A stretch of 64,000 nt of DNA from positions 22,814,501 through 22,878,500 of the forward strand of contig JAPTOF010000003.1 of assembly GCA_028554755.1 (NCBI GenBank), read 5' to 3'. The DNA is from Cordia subcordata. Taxonomy: Eukaryota; Streptophyta; Magnoliopsida; Boraginales; Cordiaceae. Shown piece by piece: positions 1 to 9,916 of the stretch. The translations under genes were made by a program, and so were the position numbers. Position 1 is the first letter of the stretch. Each line of letters starts with the position of its first letter. The notes under the pieces are model-generated. The model made no database searches, was not told where the DNA came from, and worked only from the letters and a program-made list of their open reading frames with translations.

Positions 1-33
1 ACACCTGCATCTTATAATTTCGCAATATAAATA

Positions 34-186
34 TTATTTATATATTTTAGAACCTATAGAAGCAGCACAATGTTTGTCTCCTTCGTATGTATATGCAGGG
101 ACATAGACCGCAAATAATTTTGGAAGTCCACTGGTACAAAGATTGCCATGTTCCCCACATAGTTTAAGATATTCTTCAACGCCATT
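34..186 (-). CDS. possible terminal exon, unknown product
   Basis: A minus-strand reading frame of about 50 codons stays open from an acceptor-like site (attacag, exon start at 186) to a TAA at 34-36. It has a balanced amino-acid composition with four cysteines and reads NGVEEYLKLCGEHG near its start. I do not recognise the family. It lies just downstream of the importin-9 remnant but does not match the importin-9 C-terminus as I remember it. It could be a fragment of another gene or chance. Confidence 0.2.
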   Translation of the reverse strand, partial: NGVEEYLKLCGEHGNLCTSGLPKLFAVYVPAYTYEGDKHCAASIGSKIYK

Positions 187-803
187 CTGTAATTGAGCAA
201 ACAATTAACAAGCAGTTTGTATGTAATCTATTAAGAGAGTCAATAGTAACCTTTGAACAAGTAAAGAAAAATAATTAAAATGCAAAAATATATCAAAGCA
301 CTAAAGGAATCTCAAAAGGTTGCTTCAATCATATCATTCACTTGAGTATCCACATTCCATAGCATTGACCAACATAGCTAACAACAAGATGGTATCTATA
401 CCATAGTCGTCTATACCAACTATATGACGCCTACAAATCCCATAAAATTATAAAAAGATTTGAACACCTCAATTAAGAGGAACAGGCTTAACTGCTGATG
501 TAAAAATGTTTTTAACAATTTTTTTAGACCTTAGCATGATTGTTTAGCCTTCTCTACTACCTATAAAATATTTTAATCTCATGAACATCACTCCTTCATT
601 TCGTGTTTCTGCTTTTTGAAAGCCATGAATACCACTCTTTTTCTCTTATTTTCTCCTTTTTGAGTAGATCATCAGAGATCAAAAATCGCAGATACTCGAT
701 TACTCGCTCACCCCACGCTTACGCACATGCAGACGGAGATGTAAAAGTGTGCCCAAAGGTGAGAAGTAGAGTCAAATTGATAGTGAACAAAATTTGATAG
801 TTA
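187..803. other. non-coding stretch without recognisable gene
   Basis: AT-rich sequence downstream of the importin-9 remnant. I see no open frame with a convincing family match, no inverted-repeat element and no RNA gene. A 64-codon plus-strand frame at 603-797 has biased composition and looks like chance. Confidence 0.5.
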
Positions 804-1529
804 TTACTTACAGCTGTTGTAGAAGTGGTCAAAGATTGCAACCTTGCAGTGCACGCAAGAAGTCAGATTTTGAAAGATTGTTAGATATTGAAATTCAATA
901 CTACTGATAATGCTATTAGAAATTTAATCAAACCTGCAGAAGAAGATCAAAATATTCTGTTGCTTTGAGAAAATTTCACCAAGAACTCCACAAGATAATT
1001 AACCATGTTTATCTGCAAGGACGCAACTCAGTAAGTCATGCGCCCAGAAAAATGTCATACAAAATAAGCCATTGCCAAAAGATAACCTCATTAAGGGGGT
1101 CAACATGACTCAGAAGTTCATCTTCATACCAATCATCTTAGTCCTTGAAGTTGACAAAAAAAAAAGTATCAAGTTAAGCAAAGCAAAAAAGAGAAAATGC
1201 AAAAATTTCTTGACAAGAAAAAGGTCTCAGTTTTCATGGAAACCTCATTGTATGACTTTGCCAGTGCATCAAGATAGTTTTGCGTTGGTCTGCCATATGA
1301 TGCAGAACTGGCTGAATACTGGAAATCTTGGTCCTCATATGACCAGATGGAATTTCTTCCCAATCACTATCCTACCAAAAACATAGATTAAAAGCATAAA
1401 CTTGCTGTTACATCTCGACACGTTGTTACCAAAGATGCTCATACCATAGAGATTAATAGTGATTACCTCCTCGCCTTCAAGAACTTGCTCTTGTATCTCA
1501 ATCAGTGCATCTGCCAGTAGAGCCAATAT
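804..1529 (-). pseudogene. importin-9-like (karyopherin beta) 3' end, broken
   Basis: Minus-strand exon remnants matching the C-terminal part of plant importin-9 (At1g26170 type), a nuclear import receptor. Exons in gene order: 1467-1529 (ILALLADALIEIQEQ...), 1244-1371 (starts DSDWEE and later reads ASYGRPT in another frame), 1087-1143 (DDWYEDEL...DPLNE) and 934-1012 (INMVNYLVEFLVKF). Splice sites are recognisable. Damage: exon 1244-1371 is 128 bp and switches frame after DSDWEEIPSG; the third exon opens GAC TAA where a GAC CAA start is expected; exon 934-1012 runs into a TGA unless one base is shifted. The last exon is unresolved, with candidate stops at 829-831 or 804-806. Nothing upstream of 1529 encodes the remaining ~900 residues: a Mutator-like element begins at 1647. 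Family match is from memory; the breaks are seen directly. Confidence 0.7.
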
Positions 1530-1989
1530 CTACCATATCCAGGAGCACGTGCGCTATCAAAACATTCAAAAATAGAAGTAAAACTGGTCTATATGCCTGG
1601 TTGGTGCACTTTTCAAAAAGTGTTTCTTTTTACACAACATATCAGAGGATAATTTTTTTACTCTGATTTTAAATTTTTACGACAAAAATATCATACTTTT
1701 TAAATTCGTTTCAAAAATACCTTTCTCGATTACCGTTCACTGATCACAAAATTAAAAAAAAAAAAAACGGTTGCGTCTTTAACAAAAATAGTAAGTCACG
1801 TACCGAAACGGTAGATGATGTACACCCCAAGGCAGCAGATATTTCTGTCTTGCAGGTCAATCGCAAGATCCAGAGGAAGAAGAAAACTATTTCTTGGATG
1901 ACGTGTTCGAATCCATGAAGGACGCGTTGAAAGGTCCACTTCAAATAAAGAAGAAAGGAGAATCGTCCCAGAGTGATCCTAAACAGGAT

Positions 1990-2844
1990 AAAGTTTAGGA
2001 GAAAAAGAATAGTAGTTATCATGATGTCAGTGGTGAAAGCGGTCGTGATAATTGCTCAAAGACAAAGGAATCGGATGACTGGATAATAAGTCAAAAAGAT
2101 TTCACAAAAGTTTCTGTCGTATTTTGACAGATGTCCACTATTCATAAATTAGTGGAAGTACTGTAGATAAACAGTAATTTACTTTTTACTGTTTGTAATT
2201 ATGTTGTTTCCCGGATCTGAAATATGTGGAGTCCGAGGAAAATTATTTTGAATCTTTGTTTCAAATCCGAGGCTTCAATTGTATATAAAAGCCACAACTC
2301 GGAAGAAGAAAAGGGAGAACAATTTAGTTAGTTTCAATTTTTATATATTGTAAATTTTGAAAAAAGAAATAAAAGTTCAGAGTTTTTTCCAAGTACTCTT
2401 CTTTTATTTTTCTGTCATTTATTTTTATTATGTGTGAATTCTTGGCCTCAATGACAGGCTGAGTTGCTGATGAATTGATATAATGCTGGTATAACATAAG
2501 AGTTGTTTTAAGCCATTTGTAGACGTAGTTGATAACCCTCAAATACTCCGCTGACATGTTTTAGACTTAAGGGTTATGATATATCTTTGATGATGCCTGG
2601 AGTTCTGGTTCGAAGTATATGATTAAATCCTAGGAGTGTCCCAGGTCAGTGTTGCCATTGCCATGTTGAAGGCGTAGGCGTTTTTGACCTTCTTCTCTGT
2701 TCACTCCATGATTAGGGTTTGATGATATATTAGGTAATGTACCAGAGATCCATTCTTTTGCATATCTCAGATATAGCTTAAAACTTAAGGACTCAGATAT
2801 GTCCACGGACTGCTGTTATTTGCGGTCTTATCACCTGGGCCTCA
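1990..2844 (+). repeat. left quasi-LTR (viral promoter and leader)
   Basis: Direct repeat of 7980-8920. Shared landmarks include GTCAGTGGTGAAAGCG, ATTTCACAAAAGTTT, the block TGTCCACTATTCATA, AGTACTGTAGATAAACAGTA, TCAATTGT before the TATA box, ACTCCGCTG and CTTATCACCTGGGCCT. The left copy lacks roughly 110 bp present in the right copy (compare 2045-2060 with 8033-8160). It ends two bases before the primer-binding site, the spacing of an LTR. The two copies have diverged visibly, so the insertion is old. Confidence 0.75.
2281..2290 (+). promoter_or_regulatory. TATA box of left viral promoter
   Basis: GTATATAAAA, preceded by a palindrome-rich block with two ACTGT/ACAGT arms around 2160-2200. 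It occupies the same relative place as the TATA box at 8395-8402 in the right repeat and lies about 560 nt before the primer site. Confidence 0.6.
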
Positions 2845-2846
2845 TT

Positions 2847-2859
2847 TGGTATCAGAGCC
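2847..2859 (+). promoter_or_regulatory. tRNA-Met primer-binding site
   Basis: TGGTATCAGAGCC is complementary to the 3' end of plant initiator tRNA-Met, the minus-strand primer used by caulimovirids and many Copia elements. It lies two bases after the end of the left repeat and about 100 bp before the first viral ATG. Confidence 0.85.
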
Positions 2860-2956
2860 ATTGTAGTCAATACTCTTTGGTGATGAGTATTAACTCAAGT
2901 TTTATGTTGATCAGTATTATTTCAATTCATCATTTGATTGCTCACATAATTTGAGT

Positions 2957-4052
2957 ATGTCTTCAATATTTTCAATATTCTCAAAGGATCAAAATACTGT
3001 GAAAAATAGTAAAAAGGAAGAATATGATATTCCAAAGAATCTGGATTTGTTAAATAAATGGACAATCCCTAAAATAGAACCTAAGATGATATATTCTTTT
3101 GGTACTTTTGATAAAAATAAGTTTTAAACAAATTGTTAAAACTTGTGAAGAATCTGTTCCTATACATAATGAGGAATTGACTATCAAATTATTTAGTCAA
3201 GTTGATATTGATGCATATACATCAGATTATAAGTTCTTGCGTATTGGACTTGTTCAGGTAGCTTTTAAACCTCTCACATTATCTGGTTTACCTGAATCAT
3301 TTATTACTGTATTACGTGAAGCTCGTAATATGAACTAGCGTCAATCTCTCATGGGCATTATGGAATCTAGTTTAGCTCATGGTCCTATATATTTCAATGC
3401 ATATCCGAATTTACAATTATCATTGTCGGATGTTAATATTTTAGATGCGTTAACTTTATATGTGAAAACGCATGGTTATAATTATTTGCCAAGTACAGAA
3501 GTTATATGTATCTGTTATAGGGTGTATTTTAAGCCTTTATATACTTTGAATCCAAAGTGTAAGTTGATGAATACAAATCAACAAGAAACTATAATATTTG
3601 AAACCAATTTTAATAGATCTAAAATAACAACTCGTAGATCTATAAGATGGGATGAAATAAACTTTCCAGAAACTTGGTTAGCTGAAAAAATAATTCCAGC
3701 AACACCAATAATAAATGAAGATTTGGTGGATGGAATCCAAACATCTACTGGAGATATTCAAATACAGTTTAATAGGAAAAGTACATCTGAATTAGGTAGT
3801 ACTTCAGGACTAGGAACCTCCAGGTATTCTAGAACGAGTTCAATTCATTCTTATATTTCTCCTATAGATTATAGAGTTGAGTTACCCAATACTGTAGGGA
3901 GTTCATCTTCTAAATCAGAATCTGAAAACCTGCACCATAAAGTTCAGGGAATCAAAATTAATGAAGATAATATTGCTCAGGGTGTATATAATAATCCTGA
4001 AGAAACTTTTAGACCAGAAATAACTGAGTCAGAATTAAACTTTCCAGTTTAA
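2957..4052 (+). pseudogene. caulimovirid movement-protein-like gene, broken
   Basis: In the intact virus this 30K-superfamily protein would move virus between plant cells through plasmodesmata. The ATG is at 2957. The first frame ends at TAA 3125-3127, and homology continues in another frame from about 3110 (frameshift). An in-frame TAG at 3336-3338 interrupts it again, and the remainder runs to TAA at 4050-4052. The conserved-looking core includes GPIYFNAYPN, LSLSDVNILDAL and a CYRVYFKPL segment, then a Ser/Thr/Glu-rich tail. The stop lies 2 nt before the ATG of the next frame. Family placement is from general resemblance, without a database search. At least two lesions make it non-functional. 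Confidence 0.7.
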
Positions 4053-4054
4053 TA

Positions 4055-6485
4055 ATGAATCAAAATAAAATTGATTTCAGTCCAGGCAGTTCAGCTAAGA
4101 AACAAATACAAGCTGAATTTCAAAAACCAATATATCAACCTTTCAGAGAATGGTTTGCTAAAAATATTAATTTAGCAGAAAGAAAAATTCTTCAAGATGA
4201 ATTCTATAACCATTTGGAACATATTAATCAGATAAAAGATTTTATTCCATGGTTTTTAGAAACTTATCTAGGTAATCATATAAATGTCCTAGAGAAAATT
4301 TGGAAATTGAAAAATGGAGAACAAGTTGAATCAATTTATCCTCCAACTCATAATCCAATCATTATGGACAAAGAAAGAATGAAGTTATATGCTAATGCTT
4401 TCTTTAATCTTCAAGAGAATGAAACTCTTCCAACCACAACAAAAAACATAAATGATGTGGTAAAACAAAATAATTTTACTAATCTTTATTTAGTAGCCTT
4501 AGGAGAACAAATATTATTTCTCAATAATAGGCTATTAAAAAATTATATGATGATTGAAGAATTAAAAAATTCTCTGGAAAAATTACAGAGTAATAATAAG
4601 GAGAAACAAAATATTGGAGAACCTTCAAGATTAAAGAGTAATCCAATCCAACCTCCTCCAGAAATAAAAAATTTTAAATTGGAACAAATATCTGAATTAG
4701 AGAAACTTCTTGATAATAAGTTTAAAACATTTAAATTAAATGTTATAACTAAAGAAGAAGTTCCTGATTTAGTTGATAATATACATCAACAAGAAATTGT
4801 TAATGAAACTCTTAATAGAATAAATAGTAATAATAAATTTACTGATAAACCGTTCCAGAAAAAATATTATTAACCAAGACCGACACCTCAAGATGTTTTA
4901 TTTGAGGAATTACCTAATGAACAAACTTACTATAATGGTAAGACAATTTATGAGTGGAACATAGATGGTCACTCAGATCAACAAATGTATAATACCATCC
5001 ATAGAATGATGATGTATGCTACCATATGTAAGCAACATAATAATTCAGGCAAAAATATTGCTTTAATGATAATAGCAGGGTTTACTGGTCAGTTAAAAGG
5101 CTGGTGGGAAAATTATCTCAATGAAACCCAACGACAAACTGTCTTGAATACTACAAGAACAGATAATAATATAGTAAAACAGGAAGCTGTTTATACTTTG
5201 ACAATAAATATTTGTGAACATTTTACGGGAAGATTCACAACAAATGCAGAGAACATAAGATCTCTAATCTTGAATCTCAAGTGTCCTACTCTTACCTCAT
5301 TTAGGTGGTATAAGGATGTATTCCTTAGTAGAGTAATGGAATTACCAGATGCGAATCAAGCACATTGGAAGTCTAAGTTTATAGATGGTCTTCCACATTT
5401 ATTTGCTGAAAGAGTAAAGAAAACTCTTAGAATAGGTATATCACCTATCGATTATGATAATCTTACCTATGGTATGATCATAGGAAAATGCATGCAAGAA
5501 GGTTTAGCTTTATGTAATGAAATTAAGTTAAATCAACAAATTAAAAACCAAAAGTTAACAGAGAAGTCTCAATTAGGACAATTCTGTGAACAATTTGGGA
5601 TTGAAGTAAGTCAATCTAGTAAACCTAAGAAATATACTAGGTTTTCTAATATTTAGAAATATACTTCTCCAACCTATCAGAAGAAAATAGCTGCTAGGAC
5701 AGAGAGAAAACAAATAAGGAAAAATGTGAAAAAACAACAAGGTTATAAAAGGATTAGATCAAAATCCAAACCTATTGTTTGTTATAAATGTGGGAGAATA
5801 GGTCATATAGCACCAAAGTGTCCTGTAAAAAAGAAAATAAAAGCATTAAATATTGATGAAGATTTGAAAGAAAATCTTATGAAGATAATGCTTAATTCTG
5901 AATCAGAACAAGAGAATATTTATAACTCAGAGGAATGAGGAATCTAGCTCTGAGGATAATCTGAAATATTTATCAGAAGAATCTGAAACTTCAGATAGTT
6001 CAGAAGAGGAATATAAACCTTGTGATAATTGTATAAATAATATACAAAAAGATGAAAATGATAATTTTTATCAATTGTTATCACAATTCAGAAATATGGA
6101 ACTGAATGTTTTAACTAATGATAATATAGTTGATTTACTCAGAATAATAAAAGATTCTGAAATCAGAAATAAAATCTTGGAATCTTTAGGAAAAATAAAA
6201 GAACCTGAAGAATTAACAGTCCAAGAAGAACAAAAATTCATTCCTTATACTTTATCAGAAGTAAGAAAAAGGATTGAAGAAAAACAGAATATAAAATCCT
6301 CTATTACATCTGTAACTACAATACAGGATCTTAAAGAGGAAGTGAATAATTTGAAAACTGAAGTTAAAAGATTAACTTAGGATAATATAAATCTAAATAA
6401 AACATTGGATAATATGGATAAGGGGAAAAATAAAATTGAAGAAATTCCAGAATCCAGTATTAATCAAGAATTAGAACCATTTTAA
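4055..6485 (+). pseudogene. caulimovirid coat-protein-like gene with CCHC knuckle, broken
   Basis: One long frame starts at ATG 4055. It is interrupted by TAA at 4871-4873 and TAG at 5654-5656, and reaches TGA at 5936-5938. An acidic tail continues in another frame from about 5934, with TAG at 6378-6380 and TAA at 6483-6485. The middle (about 4985-5650) contains GQLKGWWENYL and resembles the caulimovirid coat/gag core. A zinc knuckle CYKCGRIGHIAPKC (CX2CX4HX4C, complete) is at about 5780-5821, flanked by Lys/Arg-rich sequence. The tail from 5934 is Ser/Glu/Asp-rich, as in caulimovirid capsid precursors, and the last part is predicted coiled coil. The order matches a virion protein upstream of protease. 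Four or more lesions. Confidence 0.7.
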
Positions 6486-6491
6486 GGAAAG

Positions 6492-7160
6492 ATGGAATAT
6501 ATTACATCACAAAAATGGTTAATCAAAATTGATCTCTTAATACAGGGAGATTATAAGAAACAATTAATTGCGTTAATAGATAGTGGCGCAGATTTGAATT
6601 GTATTCAGGAAGGATTAATTCCTACAAAATATTTTGAAAAAACCACGCATACATTATGAAGTGCAAGTGGTAATAAAATGGATATTTTGTATAAGTTATC
6701 AAAAGCTTATATTTGTACTAATAAACAGTTCATTAAGTTTTGTATTAGTTAGAAATATGACAAATCAGGTCATATTAGGAACACCATTCCTTAACAAAAT
6801 ATTTCCAATAAAAGAAATAACTACTAATGGAATAATAGGTAGTTTTGAAGGAAATGAAATTCAATTTGAATTTATAAAGGATCCAATAACTAGGGTTCTT
6901 AATGAAATGGTTGAGCTAATAAAAGCAAAAAATAATCAATTGAATTTTCTTAATCAAGAAATTAACTCATTAACCATAAATGAGAAATTACAAAATCCTC
7001 AACTTCAACAACATATAAAGTTGATAATTAATCAATTTTCATCAGAAATTTGTGCTGATCATCCTAATGCATTTTGGGATAGGAAAAAACATATTGTTAG
7101 TCTACCATATGTGGATGATTTTGATGAAAGAATGATAACTACTATTCTTATGTTTCAGAA
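6492..7160 (+). pseudogene. retropepsin and start of RT region of caulimovirid pol, truncated
   Basis: The frame starts at ATG 6492, seven bases after the previous stop. The aspartic protease signature LIDSGAD is at about 6573-6593 with the catalytic Asp intact. A TGA at 6657-6659 and a frame change near 6750 break it. The second protease landmark, VILGTPFL, follows at about 6768-6791 in another frame. The sequence then reaches a segment (about 7060-7140) containing NAFWDRKKHIVSLPY, which normally precedes the reverse-transcriptase palm. It stops there: no RT active-site motif (YxDD with flanking domains) and no RNase H follow. The polymerase appears lost by deletion. Confidence 0.7.
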
Positions 7161-7236
7161 AAATATGAGAGTTGCAAAAATAGGAATTGCAAAAAGGAAA
7201 AATATGAGAGTTGCAAAAATAGGAATTGCAAAAAGG
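7161..7236 (+). repeat. 39-bp in-frame tandem repeat
   Basis: A 39-bp unit (13 codons, beginning AAATATGAGAGTTGCAAAAA) occurs twice with a period of exactly 39 bp at the point where the viral pol frame is cut off. A partial third start (GGAAATATGAA) follows. The flanking sequence to 7350 is A-rich and low-complexity. It probably arose by slippage during or after the deletion of reverse transcriptase. Confidence 0.8.
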
Positions 7237-7259
7237 GGAAATATGAAAAAAAAAAATTT

Positions 7260-7979
7260 TTGAAAAAATCAAGAAAAAAGAAATTCTGCAATATATCAAA
7301 AAATCAGAAAAGAATTTTTGGAAAGAAGAAGTTTCTTTTTAAGAATTTTAAAAGTGTATGAGGTTCAAGAGAATGATATCAAGGACCATATTTGCTGGTT
7401 ACCCGATTGCCTGTTTTGATGTTTGATGGCGTTTAAGGGTGTTATAGCAAGATTGGTCATAGATGTAATTCTTATTGATAAATCCTTAAGACACTGAAGA
7501 AAAATTCTACAAGAAAATTCTTGATATTTCAAAAAAGTTCCAATTCTGATGGCAAAAAGCAGAAGAAGAAGAAGAAAAATTCTTGAAGAAAAATAAAAAT
7601 TTTTAAGCTGCAGAAAATATAGATTTGCAGGAGAAATTGAAGGTGGTAAATATTATCACATGAGGATCAAGATCAGAAATAAAGCTGATGAGGAAAAATA
7701 CAAGGTTGTTCAAATATAGAACAATGAAGATTTGAAGTTTTGAAGGTGGTAGAATATGGTACTACAGAAAGAAAGAATCAGTTGAAGAATTTCTGATATA
7801 AATCAGAAAGAAGAATTGAAGAATCATTTATAATGATGATGGAAGAAGATTCAAAAATGTTGAAGATGATTGATTATCGAGAAGATGATATACAGGAGCT
7901 AATAATAGTTGCTGAGGAAGATGATCAACAGGAACAATAATGGTTGCTGACAGAATAATTCTGAACGAAATAATGTTGG
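7260..7979 (+). other. purine-rich rearranged viral sequence
   Basis: Strongly A/G-rich on the plus strand, full of GAAGAA-type runs, with no frame of recognisable family. A short block at about 7405-7440 (GATTGCCTGTTTTGATG...GGCGTTTAAGGGTG) resembles the leader at 8738-8780, so a third leader fragment seems embedded here. The rest may be a degraded 3' coding region of the virus. Confidence 0.45.
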
Positions 7980-8920
7980 GAAAAAAGGAAAAACCAATAG
8001 TGACTATTATGATGACAGTGGTGAAAGCGATCATAATAGTAATGATAATGTTGAATCATGATAATGATGGTCATGATTAATAATATTGAGACAGTTGTAT
8101 AAAGGAGCTGAAGGATGCTGAGAAGAATCAACTCAGAAGATTTGTCGTATCAAGACAAAGTGGAATCTGAAGACAATGGAATCAGATGACTCAATAATAA
8201 GACAAGGAGTCATTTCACAAAAGTTTATGTCGTATAGGACAGGTGTCCACTATTCATAGTTAGTGGAAGTACTGTAGATAAACAGTAATTTACTTTTACT
8301 GTTTGTAGATAGGATGTGTCTGCGGATTCGAAATATTTGAAGTCCGTGGAAAGTTGTAATTAATTTTTGTTTCAAATCCGAGCACATCAATTGTCTATAA
8401 AAGGAAGTCTCGGATGAGAAGAGAAAAACAGGGAAAAGAAAGAAAAAAAGAGAAAAAAAAAGAAAAAGAAGAGGAAAAGTGTAAATTTATTTTTTTTTTG
8501 ATATTTTGAAAATATTTTGTTTTGTGCATGATCAACCCTAATATGGGGTAAAGATCAAAGATGGATTATGGTAATATCAACATACCATAATAGCGTGTCT
8601 TAGGCTAAACTCAGACCTTGAGGATAAACCTTAAATACTCCGCTGTCATGATAAGGTCTTGAGAATAGGATATATTTCTTTAATAGAGAAATCTAAGGGA
8701 GCTGTATATGCATTGATCTCGATTGAGCTGTAGCCCGAGTTGCCTGTTTTTGTTGTTTGAAAGGCGTTTGAAGGGTGGAAATGCTCGCACAGAGATTTGT
8801 TTGTATATGGCTGTAAAATTCCTAAGATTTGTATCTGTTATGTTGGAATATCGCCTAAGCTTAAGGACTCATCCATGTCCGCGGCTTGCTGTTATTTGCG
8901 GTCTTATCACCTGGGCCTGA
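7980..8920 (+). repeat. right quasi-LTR (viral promoter and leader)
   Basis: Second copy of the left repeat. It includes the block TGTCCACTATTCATA (about 8247-8261), AGTACTGTAGATAAACAGTA, a TATA box at 8395-8402 and the leader end CTTATCACCTGGGCCTGA near 8920. Similarity to the left copy stops at that point, where the left copy continues into the primer site. This is the longer, less deleted copy. Confidence 0.75.
8395..8402 (+). promoter_or_regulatory. TATA box of right viral promoter
   Basis: CTATAAAA, followed by a purine-rich transcript start region (GAAGAGAAAAACAGGG). If active, it would transcribe outward past 8920 into host DNA. Activity is unknown. Confidence 0.5.
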
Positions 8921-9334
8921 AAATGAGCTAGTGGTTAAAGAACCAAAAAATAACCCCTTCGTAATACTAGCATTCAAGTAAAGGCGGTCTTGTTTGTTTG
9001 AACATCAGTTTTATATATAGAGACATTTTGGGTTCCAACAAAAGTCAATGGACAAGGATACTTACTAATTATCGTGAACCAAACACAAAATTTACGTTGT
9101 TTCATTTTCGGTATGTTACCTATCGTAATGGTAGGTGACTTACCCTTTTTGTTAAAAACGAAACCGCTTTCTTTTTTAAATTTTTTCAAATTTTAGGATC
9201 TGCGAATTGTAAGTCACCTACCGAAACGGTAGGTGACCTACCAAAAAGTGTATTTTTTAAACGAATTTAAAAAGTAGAATATTTTTACTATAAAAATTTT
9301 AAATCAAGATTTAAAAAAATCATCCCATAGCAGT

Positions 9335-9916
9335 AGAGACAAAACAAACAAGTGAATTATCGATTGATCTGTCCTCCAAAATCATTTTCTGAAAATTAAT
9401 TTGTAAGGAACAAGTGCATTCAGTATTCGGCTTTTATCGACCAAAAAGGACAAAAAGAAAGTATTCTGCCTTTTGTTTCCAAGTCAAATATGCTAGAGAG
9501 ACTAACGTTTCTGATAGTTTCATAGAAATTCATTAAATTTGCCTTTCTGTTAAACACAATATATAGAGTTAATCAAACTTGTAAATAGGACATGATTGAG
9601 CATACCTAACAAAGTTGAGCAGTTTAATATCAACTTAATAATTAACAAATAGAGTTTACAATCTTTTGAGGCATTTTCTCGAACAATTTTCATAATCAAA
9701 ATACAACCCCGATCATAGAAACTCTAACACACATATAAGTATTCACTAAATTAGTACACAAGAAAGGATAAGATTACAAACATTGGAAAAAGGGAAAAGT
9801 GCTAAAAATAAATAAAAGGGCAGAAATTAGCTCACCTTGTGCTCTGCTACTTTTGGATGGAAAACATGAAAACTACCAAAAAACCACAACCATGGAACAA
9901 GATACTGAGCTAATAA
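9335..9916. other. intergenic, no gene seen
   Basis: AT-rich sequence between the Mutator-like right end and a Tourist-like MITE. I looked on the minus strand for further importin-9 exons and found none. Confidence 0.5.

Larger units (their letters stand above)
1990..8920 (+). mobile_element. endogenous caulimovirid (pararetrovirus) copy, decayed, lacking RT
   Basis: A virus-derived insertion of the Caulimoviridae type. Order: promoter/leader repeat (about 1990-2844), tRNA-Met primer site (2847-2859), movement-protein-like frame, coat-protein-like region with a CCHC zinc knuckle, aspartic protease, the beginning of the reverse-transcriptase region, then a rearranged purine-rich stretch and a second promoter/leader repeat (about 7980-8920). 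The TATA-to-primer-site distance is about 560 nt, like the long leader of caulimovirid pregenomic RNA. All coding parts carry stops or frameshifts, and reverse transcriptase plus RNase H are absent. Its terminally repeated layout resembles quasi-LTRs of integrated petuviruses. Genus is not assigned: MP and CP are separate frames 2 nt apart, unlike a single-polyprotein petuvirus. Confidence 0.8.
1647..9325. mobile_element. Mutator-like inverted-repeat element enclosing a viral copy
   Basis: The sequence from 1647 (GGATAATTTTTTT...) is repeated in inverted orientation ending at 9325 (reverse strand begins GGATGATTTTTTT...). Similarity runs through TACTTTTTAAATTCGTTT into a segment with TTAACAAAAA and GTAAGTCAC, so the arms are roughly 180-240 bp (about 1647-1835 and 9100-9325). 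The flanking 9-mers catatcaga (1638-1646) and catagcagt (9326-9334) match at 7 of 9 positions, as expected for an aged Mutator-type target duplication. No transposase frame is seen. The interior is almost entirely the endogenous caulimovirid copy. Alternative: two independent, oppositely oriented repeats that happen to flank the virus. Confidence 0.55.

Noticed and set aside
1072..1386. 104-codon plus-strand frame
   Set aside because: It is antisense to recognisable importin-9 exons on the minus strand and has no domain of its own.
1990..8920. Calling the viral copy an ordinary LTR retrotransposon
   Set aside because: The movement-protein-like frame, the acidic coat tail, the 560-nt leader between TATA and primer site and the gene order all fit Caulimoviridae better, and no integrase is present.
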